From Desertivirga arenae (GTDB lineage: Bacteria; Bacteroidota; Bacteroidia; Sphingobacteriales; Sphingobacteriaceae): DNA of 64,000 bases. Below, in pieces: positions 54,403-63,001 of this stretch. The notes under the pieces are model-generated. The model had not been told where the DNA came from. It ran no database searches and saw only the letters and a program-made list of their open reading frames with translations. The DNA lies in NCBI RefSeq assembly GCF_017355785.1, contig NZ_JAFEWE010000021.1:1-64000 (forward strand), read 5' to 3'. Numbering within the stretch: the stretch's first letter is position 1; each line of letters starts with the position of its first letter. Both the position numbers and the translations under genes were made by a program.

Positions 54403-54431
54403 AAGCCGCTACTGAAATAGCGGCTTTTTTT
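54403..54431 (+). terminator. terminator after the first SusCD pair
   Basis: AAGCCGCTA (54403-54411) with TAGCGGCTT (54418-54426), 6-base loop, then T5. Confidence 0.88.
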
Positions 54432-54808
54432 ATTTTTTCAAGTTTCAAATGTGAGACTGACCAAAACCAGGAATTATTCAAAAGTCAAAACTTTTCAAAA
54501 TTGTTACGGTTGTATACCTTAGATAAGGCCTATTCTTATCAGACATAGTGACTTGATAATTAACGATAAAACCTTTTTTGCTAGCGGGACTTCTTGGGAA
54601 ATATAAAAATTAATGCGTTTAATCATTTTTTGTTGCTGAAATAAGGGAAACCTTTGGGAAATAGTTCACAACCTTTAACTATATCTTATATAGTTCATAC
54701 TAAAGTTTGTTAACCATTGAGATATTAATAAAAAAAATATAAAATATTTTCAAGTTTTATATTTTATCACATATATTTATAATTCGATCATTAATTTAAA
54801 AAGAGAGT
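54432..54808. other. regulatory spacer before the second SusCD
   Basis: 377 bp without coding sequence. It contains a direct repeat TTGGGAAATA (54594-54603 and 54654-54663, exactly 60 bp apart) and a dyad AACTATAT-CTT-ATATAGTT (54677-54695). No perfect TTTG/TAnnTTTG pair was found. Confidence 0.45.
54677..54695. promoter_or_regulatory. dyad operator candidate upstream of the second susC
   Basis: A perfect eight-base inverted repeat with a 3-base centre (AACTATAT-CTT-ATATAGTT), 114 bp upstream of the second susC ATG. Length and symmetry fit a dimeric regulator. A/T-rich sequence makes chance symmetry possible. Confidence 0.4.
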
Positions 54809-57800
54809 ATGAGAAAAAATCTATTCAGTTTCTTTCTCTTGCTGCTATTTATTACTAACGTAATTGCGCAAGAGCGTACCATTACCGGTACAGTAACGGA
54901 CAAAGGTGACGGCCTACCGTTGCCCGGAGTAAGTATAAGGGTGAAGGGTGGTACAACAGGAACTCAAACAAATGCAAATGGTAAGTACACCCTAAGAATT
55001 CCGGGTGATAACACCACAATTGTATTCAGCTACATTGGTTATGCTAATTCAGAAGTAAACACTGGCTCAAGAACGGTGGTGGATGTTGCTTTAGGTACTG
55101 ATGCGAAGCAGTTGGGGGAAGTTGTTGTGACTGCTCTGGGGATTGAGCGTCAGAAAAAGGAACTTGGATACGCTGCAACAACTATCACTGGCGAAAATCT
55201 AACAAACGCCAATGCCGTAAATGCAATTAATGGTTTGCAAGGTAAAGTATCTGGGCTAAATGTTACTACTATTAGTAGTAGTGTTAATGAGGAAGTCCGA
55301 ATTACGATGCGCGGTATGAGATCATTAACAGGTAATAATGATCCATTGTTAGTATTGGACGGGGTGCCGATGGCTGTAAGTTATTTAAGTGCCCTGAATC
55401 CTAATGACATCGAAAATGTTTCAGTTTTAAAAGGATCATCTTCTGCAGCAATTTACGGTCCTGATGCACGAAATGGGGTTATTGTAGTTACAACTAAGAA
55501 AGGCTCAGCATCAAAGCCTGTAGTTACATTTAGCAATTCAACTCAATTTTCTAGTATTTCTTTCTTTCCGAAACTTCAGACCCAATTCGGGCAAGGAGGT
55601 TACGGCGAATTTATACCATATGAGAACTGGTCTTGGGGTCCAGCTTATGATGGTTCGACGGTTAATTTAGGTCGTGATCTTCCAAACGGAGGACAGCAGA
55701 CTGTAACTTATAGTCCAACAGACGAACGTAAAAAATTCTTTAATACTGGAGTTACGATGCAGAATGACGTTTCCCTGTCTGCGAAGGATTTTTATTTGAG
55801 TATCCAGGATGCTAGAATTAAAGGTGTTGTTCCTGATGATGAGAACCGCAGAACTGGTGTGAGATTGAATGCGTCAAGGGAGTATGGGAAATTTAGAGCA
55901 GGATTGAACGTTAACTATGTTCAAAATAACTTTAAGCTCTTTAATGACGATGCCATGTCTGATTATTTCACCGGCTTGGGCCAGGGGGGATATGATGGTT
56001 TGATGAATGCTATATATAGCACTCCAGCGCACATTCCTATTTCAAAATATAAAAATCTTAACGATAGATTTTCTACCTATAGTGGTTATTATAATGACTA
56101 TGGCTTGAACCCATATTTTGCAATAGATAATTGGAGAAACGAGGGTAAAAGGCAAGAGATTTTGGCAAATCTTGACATGACTTTAAAGCCTACCAGCTGG
56201 GTGAGTTTAACGTGGCGTCCATCTATATCCTCTAGGAATACAGCTGAACGCATGTTTTCAAGAGGAGAAGTTGCGGACGATTACGCTATAAATGTTAGAT
56301 CTCTTGGCAGTATACCTGCAAATCTTTCTGAAAAATCGATTAATTTAAATCGTTTATCTTCTGAATTATTTGCTGAGGTTAATAAAGATATTAATAGTGA
56401 TTTTAAGGTAAGAGGAATTCTAGGCACATATGTTCGCCAGAACCAATCCCGTACTACAACAGTTGGTGCTTCAAGCCTTGTTGTTCCTGATTTATATAAT
56501 TTAACTAATCGTACAGGGATCCTTACTGGAACCTCTCCAGAATTTAAGTCTAGGCTATTCTCCGTTTATGGAAGTGCGGGTTTAGGTTATAAAGGTTGGG
56601 CTAATATTGAAGTAACAGGCCGTAATGACTGGACTTCTGTACTTGCTATTGGAAACAACTCATATTTCTATCCAGGAGTGAGCGGTTCACTAGTTCTAAG
56701 TGATGCTGTTCCTTTGCTGAAGTCAAACGATATTTTATCTTATTTAAAGGTACGGGGAGCATGGAATAAAACAGGAAACGCAGATATTGATCCTTATCAA
56801 TTAGCTGCCAGTTTCACTCAGCCTACTTATACAGGGTTTCCGTTTGGAGCCAATGCTGGATTCACTGCGGCAAGTACAACATACGATGCTAATCTAAAGC
56901 CAGAGTTTATTAATAGTACGGAAGCAGGAATTGAAACCGGATTCCTCAATGGAAAAATTAACCTTGAAGCCACTTACTTCTTCCAAAAGAATACGGATCA
57001 GATAATCAGCGTAAGAACTTCAGAAGCTACTGGTTATACTTTCGCAAATCTTAATGCTGCGTCATTTAATAATAAAGGAGTTGAGTTAGATCTTCGATTA
57101 ACTCCATTGGTTAAGTTCCGTGATGGTAATGTTCAATTCAGAGCAAATGCAACTTATAATGATTCTGAAGTAACTAGTATATATTCAGGTCTTGACCAAC
57201 TAAACATTGGAGGATATCTAAAGTCAGGAAACTATGCTATAGTAGGTCAACCTGCCATGGTTATTAAGGCGAACGACTATAGAAGGGATAGCCAAGGTCG
57301 CGTAATTGTAGATAGCTTTACCGGTTACCCAACGGAAGATCCTAACTTGAAGCAGTTCGGCCGGACTCTACCGTTATGGATCGTGGGTCTTAATCCATCA
57401 GTTAATTGGAAGGGATTGAATTTGTCAGCATTATTTGAGTATAAGGGTGGTCATGAGGCGTCTTTCTGGGTGATGGGAAGTGATATGACCTGGACTGGTG
57501 TTTCAGCCGCTTCAGCTAGGAATAACAGGGAAAGATTTGTAATGCCTAACTCTGTGATTGCAGATCCTGCTAATCCTGGTTCTTATATTCCTAATACCAA
57601 TGTAGCTGTAAGCAATGTAAATGATTTCTATACCAGTGTTTATCAAAACGTAGCATCCAATTTCATAGTAAGTGCTGCTGCTTGGAGAATGAGAGAACTT
57701 GCTTTGTCTTATGATGTTCCAACTAAATTTATAGCGAAACAGAAAGTAGTTAAAGGGCTTTCATTGGCTCTGACTGGAAGAAACCTTTTTGTTTGGGTTC

Positions 57801-57934
57801 CAAAAACAAATGAGTGGACAGATCCTGACTTTAACAGTGTTGCTGATACTTACAGAAATACCTTTGGTATCGTTAACTCGCAATCGAATCCTCCGGTGAG
57901 ACTTTACGGGTTTAACATTGTTGCCAAATTTTAA
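54809..57934 (+). CDS. SusC/RagA-family TonB-linked outer-membrane transporter, second copy
   Basis: A 1041-residue transporter: signal peptide (about 1-21, LLLFITNVIAQ), carboxypeptidase-D-like domain (about 22-100; ITGTVTDKGDGLPLPGVSIR, FSYIGYANSEV), plug (about 110-235; LVLDGVPMAVSYLSALNPND, SVLKGSSSAAIYG) and a barrel of about 20 strands. It clearly differs from the first copy in the plug and loops, so the ligand probably differs. It is expressed with a SusD and a DUF1735-type lipoprotein. Confidence 0.95.
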   Translation: MRKNLFSFFLLLLFITNVIAQERTITGTVTDKGDGLPLPGVSIRVKGGTTGTQTNANGKYTLRIPGDNTTIVFSYIGYANSEVNTGSRTVVDVALGTDAKQLGEVVVTALGIERQKKELGYAATTITGENLTNANAVNAINGLQGKVSGLNVTTISSSVNEEVRITMRGMRSLTGNNDPLLVLDGVPMAVSYLSALNPNDIENVSVLKGSSSAAIYGPDARNGVIVVTTKKGSASKPVVTFSNSTQFSSISFFPKLQTQFGQGGYGEFIPYENWSWGPAYDGSTVNLGRDLPNGGQQTVTYSPTDERKKFFNTGVTMQNDVSLSAKDFYLSIQDARIKGVVPDDENRRTGVRLNASREYGKFRAGLNVNYVQNNFKLFNDDAMSDYFTGLGQGGYDGLMNAIYSTPAHIPISKYKNLNDRFSTYSGYYNDYGLNPYFAIDNWRNEGKRQEILANLDMTLKPTSWVSLTWRPSISSRNTAERMFSRGEVADDYAINVRSLGSIPANLSEKSINLNRLSSELFAEVNKDINSDFKVRGILGTYVRQNQSRTTTVGASSLVVPDLYNLTNRTGILTGTSPEFKSRLFSVYGSAGLGYKGWANIEVTGRNDWTSVLAIGNNSYFYPGVSGSLVLSDAVPLLKSNDILSYLKVRGAWNKTGNADIDPYQLAASFTQPTYTGFPFGANAGFTAASTTYDANLKPEFINSTEAGIETGFLNGKINLEATYFFQKNTDQIISVRTSEATGYTFANLNAASFNNKGVELDLRLTPLVKFRDGNVQFRANATYNDSEVTSIYSGLDQLNIGGYLKSGNYAIVGQPAMVIKANDYRRDSQGRVIVDSFTGYPTEDPNLKQFGRTLPLWIVGLNPSVNWKGLNLSALFEYKGGHEASFWVMGSDMTWTGVSAASARNNRERFVMPNSVIADPANPGSYIPNTNVAVSNVNDFYTSVYQNVASNFIVSAAAWRMRELALSYDVPTKFIAKQKVVKGLSLALTGRNLFVWVPKTNEWTDPDFNSVADTYRNTFGIVNSQSNPPVRLYGFNIVAKF

Positions 57935-57960
57935 GTCGAACTATTAAATAGAAAAATACA

Positions 57961-59478
57961 ATGAAAAAAGTCATATATAGCTTTATTACACTACTGCTTA
58001 TCGTCTCTGCAGGGTGTAAAAAGGATTTTTTCGATATTAATAAAAATCCAAACGCTCCCACAGAGGACGTTCTTACACCAGACCTCATATTGCCGAACGT
58101 CTTACATCAGACCGCCCGGAAGATGGCTACTTCTTATGATTTTGCTGCCCATTGGACTGGTTATTGGGCTAGATCTGGCTCATTCGGTCCAAGTAACCCT
58201 CTTGAAAGTTATGACATAAACACCAATTATGAGACTAATGAGTGGGTAAACGAAAGTACGGCTAATTATAATCCTGCTGTATCATGGTACAATATAATGA
58301 TGGACGCTGATGTGATGCAAAGGAAGGCTGAAGCTAGCGGTCAAACATTTTATGTGGGTATCGCCAAGGTTATTAAATCAATAGGATTTATGTACCTGGT
58401 TGACTCTTACAATAATGTCCCATACACTGAGGCTTTTCAAGGCACGAAGTTTATTACTCCAAAATACGATAATGGTCAGGATATTTACCGGGACCTTCTT
58501 GTTCAATTGGATGATGCAGCTAAAATTTTCGCTTCTGTTGATATGAATGCCAATGCGGGAATTACAACTGCAGATATCATGTTTAATGGAAATGCCTTGA
58601 AGTGGAGAAAGCTGGCGAATACTCAAAGGTTAAAGTTGTTGATCCATCAATCCGAAGTTTTTGGAGCAACACCACCAACAGCTGAAATTGCTAAAATAAC
58701 AGCTGACGGTAGCGGATTCCTGGGTGCAGGAGAGACAGCCTCAGTAAATCCAGGCTACGCTAAGAACGAGTTCCAGCAAAACCCATTTTGGGATACTTAC
58801 AAGAAGACTTTCAGTGGATCAACTTCTGACGACTTTAATAGAGCAAATAACTATGTTTTAAATAAGTTAAAGGCTAACGATGACATTCGTTACCAGTATT
58901 ACTTTAGCGCTGCATCAACCCCTGTTGGTGGGTTGACCTATAGGGGATATAATTTTGGTTTTGTGGATCCAGATCCAAATCAACCGAAAGCTGCGAACTC
59001 TTCAGACGTTGCCGGACCTGGTTTAGTGAAAGGACCGGAGCAAGCTTTATGGCTATTCACTTCAGTAGAAAGTATGTTCCTTCAAGCGGAAGCTGTACAG
59101 AGAGGTTGGTTACCAGGCAACGCACGAACTGCCTATGAAAATGCAGTTAGAGAGTCATTCTCATGGTTAGGGGTAACTAATGCTACAGCAACAGCAAACA
59201 CTTATTTAGCGGGGGCAGGTGCTTACCAAAGTAACGTGCAGTTTATTGTTATGCAGAAGTACTTATCTCTGGTAGGTATCAACAACTTTGAGGCATGGGT
59301 AGACTACAGAAGGTTAGGCGTTCCATCAGATTTACCACTTTCTCAATCTCCAAGTAGAGTGGGTGGTGTTCCCGTTAGGTTGCTTTATCCACAAGATGAG
59401 TATAATAACAATGCTGCTAATGTTGGAGCTCAAGGCGAAATAAGTGCTCAAACTTCTAAAGTGTTCTGGGATAAATAA
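57961..59478 (+). CDS. SusD-like lipoprotein (SusD-like_2 type)
   Basis: A 505-residue lipoprotein (lipobox VSAGC, Cys19) opening DINKNPNAPTEDVLTPDLIL, typical of the second SusD-like family (PF12771-type), with YLVDSYNNVPYTEAFQGT and MQKYLSLVGINNFEAWVDYR. It binds the substrate at the cell surface for the SusC 26 bp upstream. The ligand is not predictable. Confidence 0.92.
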   Translation: MKKVIYSFITLLLIVSAGCKKDFFDINKNPNAPTEDVLTPDLILPNVLHQTARKMATSYDFAAHWTGYWARSGSFGPSNPLESYDINTNYETNEWVNESTANYNPAVSWYNIMMDADVMQRKAEASGQTFYVGIAKVIKSIGFMYLVDSYNNVPYTEAFQGTKFITPKYDNGQDIYRDLLVQLDDAAKIFASVDMNANAGITTADIMFNGNALKWRKLANTQRLKLLIHQSEVFGATPPTAEIAKITADGSGFLGAGETASVNPGYAKNEFQQNPFWDTYKKTFSGSTSDDFNRANNYVLNKLKANDDIRYQYYFSAASTPVGGLTYRGYNFGFVDPDPNQPKAANSSDVAGPGLVKGPEQALWLFTSVESMFLQAEAVQRGWLPGNARTAYENAVRESFSWLGVTNATATANTYLAGAGAYQSNVQFIVMQKYLSLVGINNFEAWVDYRRLGVPSDLPLSQSPSRVGGVPVRLLYPQDEYNNNAANVGAQGEISAQTSKVFWDK

Positions 59479-59494
59479 TTTAATCGTTATTAGA

Positions 59495-60538
59495 ATGAAA
59501 AGATTTTTAAAAGTATTACCAATAGCATTGATTTGCTTTGGTTTAAGTTCTTGTCTTAAGGACGAGCCATATACACCCGATACAGCTGAAGCTGAAAACA
59601 TTATCGAGTTATCTGAAGTGCCGGAGACGTCTGCTGATGCGTCGCATATTTATGCAACCACTGTTAAGTCGTTTCAAGTTGTTCCTAGTGATGAATTCGA
59701 TGTAATTATAAGTTATTCTGGTTCTGATGTTGCTCCGCAAGATATCGTGGTGGACCTCGAAACAGATTTCTCGGTAGTAGACAAATACAATGCTAAAATT
59801 GTAAAAGATGCTAGGGACGCCGCCATTGAGGAAGGAGAGGATCCTGATGACGCAGAGGAGGCCGTTCAAGGTGAACTTTTCGACAAGATGCCTAGTAATT
59901 TGTTTTCATTGTCTTCTAAACAAGTAACCATTAAAAAGGGGGAGAAAACAGCAATAGTAAAAGTTACGGTTACTCCAAACAAGTTCGATTTTTCTTATAA
60001 ATATGGGCTACCTATTTCTATTAAAAGTGCTTCATACGGCACCGTAAGCGGTAATTTTAATTCAATTATCTATGCTGTTGGTGCCAAGAATAAATGGGAC
60101 GGAAACTATGAAGTAACTGCTACGGCGCCTTTTGTCGATCTAGTTAACCCTCTTGGTAGTGGCTGGTATCCGTTAGATGCTGATTTGATAACCGTTGACG
60201 CAAATTCGGTAGTAATGGCTAGTAATACATATCTGCAAGGCGACCCATATGGTCACCCATTCAAAAATAACGGAGGCAATTCGTATTATGGTAATTTCTC
60301 TCCAATTTTTACTATGGATGATAATGGCAATGTGATAAGAGTTACAAACTATTATGGTCAAGGTGGCACAACTAATGGAAGTGGACGTTCTGCAAGATTA
60401 AATCCTAGTGGGGTAAACAAATTCACTACAAATGCAGACGGCTCGAAAACCTTGGAAGTTAGTTACATAATGCAGGGGCCTGGATTTGTAGATCGGACTT
60501 TTTTCCACGAAAAATGGGTATTCAAGGGAGCTAGATAA
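59495..60538 (+). CDS. DUF1735-domain surface lipoprotein
   Basis: A 347-residue lipoprotein (lipobox GLSSC, Cys20) with an N-terminal DUF1735-like beta domain (about 35-200; FQVVPSDEFDVIISYSGS, VTIKKGEKTAIVKVTV) and a C-terminal domain (about 200-347) that may be a lectin-like fold. Such proteins in SusCD loci are additional surface glycan-binding proteins. An upstream extension of the frame (from 59444) is rejected because ATG 59495 gives a standard signal. It starts 16 bp after the susD stop. Confidence 0.85.
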   Translation: MKRFLKVLPIALICFGLSSCLKDEPYTPDTAEAENIIELSEVPETSADASHIYATTVKSFQVVPSDEFDVIISYSGSDVAPQDIVVDLETDFSVVDKYNAKIVKDARDAAIEEGEDPDDAEEAVQGELFDKMPSNLFSLSSKQVTIKKGEKTAIVKVTVTPNKFDFSYKYGLPISIKSASYGTVSGNFNSIIYAVGAKNKWDGNYEVTATAPFVDLVNPLGSGWYPLDADLITVDANSVVMASNTYLQGDPYGHPFKNNGGNSYYGNFSPIFTMDDNGNVIRVTNYYGQGGTTNGSGRSARLNPSGVNKFTTNADGSKTLEVSYIMQGPGFVDRTFFHEKWVFKGAR

Positions 60539-60560
60539 TTTTTTATTTACTCTTTATAAC

Positions 60561-60595
60561 AGAAGGCTTTCCAAATACAATTAGGAAAGCCTTCT
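60561..60595. terminator. bidirectional terminator between the SusCD operon and ompA-like gene
   Basis: A 12-bp perfect stem: AGAAGGCTTTCC (60561-60572) and GGAAAGCCTTCT (60584-60595). The right arm ends at the first base of the minus-strand gene's stop codon. Shared by the two convergent genes. Confidence 0.85.
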
Positions 60596-61815
60596 TATTT
60601 TACTGAAATTTCCTCCTCCCTCAATACCAATTCAATCTCCACTCTCAAATTCTTCATTGCCTCTTTCTGCACCTTCGATGTAGTTAAAGGTTGCTTCCCT
60701 CCTTTTCCCATACAAGAAAGACGAACTTCCTGAATACCATTTGCGATCAAGCGCTTTTTAACAGCTGTAGCTCGGTAAAAGGATAACCTTTGTAAGTAGC
60801 CCTGCTCGGTAAAGGGGTTATTATTTGTATGACCTATAATCTTTATATCGTATTCTGGATAAGCTTTTAGAAACTCAATTAAGCGATTAACATCAGGGAA
60901 GGAATTCGGTAAAATGATATCATTATTGGGTTCGAAATGAATATTGAACAGGATAGCCTTATTTCCAGCGATCACAGGATCAAGATTGAAGTTAACGGTA
61001 TCAGCCTTTTGTTCTACTTCAATGTCTTCTGTTGCGAAGATATATCCACTGTGTTTTGCAATAATATTTATAGGTCTGTTTACTGGCACCAATAGGGTAT
61101 AAATTCCTGAGCTATTTGCAACTGTTTCTGACAGTTGCATACCTGTAGAATCGTCTTCGCAGATAATTTTTCCTGCAAGAGGTTTTTTGGTACTGTTGCT
61201 AATTATCTTTCCTTTTAATGTTGCTAGGAGTGGGATTCGATTGGATAGTGTACTTTTGAAAGTAAAACCGCCACCATTATGATAAATATTGTCAATTACA
61301 AAGGCGAGAGTATCCCCTTTTTTAACATCGAGGGGTTTAGAAAAACTTCTACCTGGTCCCGGTACGGCATACAAATTTTGATATCCCTCCCGCATTCCGG
61401 TTCTGCCTGATACGGTTGCATCAGGCCTCGAAATATTAGATCTTATCGGTCTCGCAATGTCTTTTGCAATATCCTTCTTCAATCGATGGGAATACTTATA
61501 GATCATCCAATCAAAATCATCCCCTTCACTTTTAGGGGAGATTTCAAATGTCAGACATCCATTAGCAGCAATTGGCATTAGGAACCAAACTGTGTTCTTT
61601 TCTTCCTTGAATACAAATGAAGCCCTATAGGGATTTTTAGGAAATTCCTGGATAGAACCGTATCCCTGGGGTGAGTTAGTAAATGAATAATTAATATTAG
61701 GACGGACAAGGATTGCATGGTCTAGATCTCCAGCACTCTTATTGATTTTAAGAGTCTGGCCGGTGCAGGAAAATGCAGTTGCAACTAATACTACAATAGC
61801 CGAAAGAATGCGCAT
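60595..61815 (-). CDS. OmpA-family outer-membrane protein
   Basis: A 406-residue secreted protein: signal peptide (about 1-18), an N-terminal region (about 20-195) with a Trp/Tyr-rich beta domain, a carboxypeptidase-regulatory-like middle domain (about 205-275; GKIISNSTKKPLAGKIICED) and a C-terminal OmpA domain (about 285-395; HFEPNNDIILPNSFPDVNRL, IIGHTNNNPFTEQGYLQRLS). OmpA domains hold the peptidoglycan, so it links the outer membrane to the cell wall. Confidence 0.88.
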   Translation of the reverse strand: MRILSAIVVLVATAFSCTGQTLKINKSAGDLDHAILVRPNINYSFTNSPQGYGSIQEFPKNPYRASFVFKEEKNTVWFLMPIAANGCLTFEISPKSEGDDFDWMIYKYSHRLKKDIAKDIARPIRSNISRPDATVSGRTGMREGYQNLYAVPGPGRSFSKPLDVKKGDTLAFVIDNIYHNGGGFTFKSTLSNRIPLLATLKGKIISNSTKKPLAGKIICEDDSTGMQLSETVANSSGIYTLLVPVNRPINIIAKHSGYIFATEDIEVEQKADTVNFNLDPVIAGNKAILFNIHFEPNNDIILPNSFPDVNRLIEFLKAYPEYDIKIIGHTNNNPFTEQGYLQRLSFYRATAVKKRLIANGIQEVRLSCMGKGGKQPLTTSKVQKEAMKNLRVEIELVLREEEISVK

Positions 61816-61856
61816 TAGGGTAAAAATTTTTCGATACCAGGAAATTAGGTTTAAAC

Positions 61857-62759
61857 TCAGAATACTATCTGAACACGGTCAGCGGTAATATTTAAATATA
61901 CATTTTTTCCAAAAATAATTGCGTGATTATCAGAAAGATGTCCTGCCGGAAACCCGAAGCAAATGGGGTAGTGGTAATCTTTGGTAACGTTTAGTATAAT
62001 TTCTTCCACGTTTTGCCCGAATGGCTCATCGTTATCCTTCATGCTAGTAAAGCCTCCAACAATCAAACCTGCTAAGCCTTCTAGTTTTCCCGATCTCTTT
62101 AAATTCCACATCATCCTATCCACTGCGTATAAATATTCCCCTACGTCTTCAATAAACAATATTTTGCCTTTGAAGTCCATTTCTGATACCGAGCCCATCA
62201 TCATAACAAGAAGGGATAAATTTCCTCCTATTAATGGAGCGCTGGTTTCTCCAAGTGCATTATAGGTATTAGGTTCCAATAAGTATTCCAAAGATTCTCC
62301 GAACAAAGCTTTACGTAATGATTCAAGTGAGGGCTTGGTAGCATCTGGTACGTTTAACGGCATTTGTCCATGAATGGTAGGGATATCAAGGTTGTGTATA
62401 TGGCTATGGAGAGCGGTAATATCACTAAAACCAATTAGCCATTTAGGTCTTCGGCTAAAGGAGGAGAAGTCTAGCTGATCAATAATTCTGATAGTTCCGT
62501 ATCCACCCCGGGCTGCAACAATTGCTTTTATTTCGGCATCATCAAGAAATCGTTGTAAGTCCCTAGTGCGGAGGTTATCATCACCAGCAAATTGATAGTG
62601 AGAAGCATAGACGGTTTCGCCAAGGACTACTTCAAGTCCCCAGCTTTCCAATAAAGTAATGGCGGAATTTATATCATGTGGAAGTTTTTTAGCAGGGCAG
62701 GTAATTGCAATTTTATCACCTTTTTTTAAATATGGAGGAGTGTTTAATTTAGCTAGCAT
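61857..62759 (-). CDS. LD-carboxypeptidase (peptidase S66 family)
   Basis: A 300-residue enzyme that removes the terminal D-Ala from murein tetrapeptides during cell-wall recycling. The S66 triad is visible: Ser112 in LIGFSDITALH, Glu in LFIEDVGEYL and His in FPAGHLSDNHAI. The N-terminus (KKGDKIAITCPAKKLP) is typical. No signal peptide, so cytoplasmic, as expected for recycling. Separated from the OmpA-like gene by 41 bp on the same strand. Confidence 0.93.
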   Translation of the reverse strand: MLAKLNTPPYLKKGDKIAITCPAKKLPHDINSAITLLESWGLEVVLGETVYASHYQFAGDDNLRTRDLQRFLDDAEIKAIVAARGGYGTIRIIDQLDFSSFSRRPKWLIGFSDITALHSHIHNLDIPTIHGQMPLNVPDATKPSLESLRKALFGESLEYLLEPNTYNALGETSAPLIGGNLSLLVMMMGSVSEMDFKGKILFIEDVGEYLYAVDRMMWNLKRSGKLEGLAGLIVGGFTSMKDNDEPFGQNVEEIILNVTKDYHYPICFGFPAGHLSDNHAIIFGKNVYLNITADRVQIVF

Positions 62760-62974
62760 AGCGTTTAGTGGGGCATTCCGCAGATAAGAAACATTAAAAC
62801 CTGCTTGTTGCTTAACCAGCCTAAAGGTAGTAATTAAGAAAACTAGCGCTACTGATTAATTGAAAACAGGAAAATGATTAAAGAATGAGCCCTCCTGTTC
62901 TAACCCATTGACGTTAATGATGGTCTGCTAGTATAGAAAACTTGTTAGAGTAAGCAGTTGTTGACATCAAATAG

Positions 62975-62982
62975 TATCTTTG
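62975..62982 (+). promoter_or_regulatory. candidate -7 promoter box of metG
   Basis: TATCTTTG matches TAnnTTTG exactly, 19 bp before the metG ATG. The upstream TTG (62958-62963) is closer than the usual spacing. Confidence 0.4.
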
Positions 62983-63001
62983 CGTTTTTTAATAGAATTC
63001 A

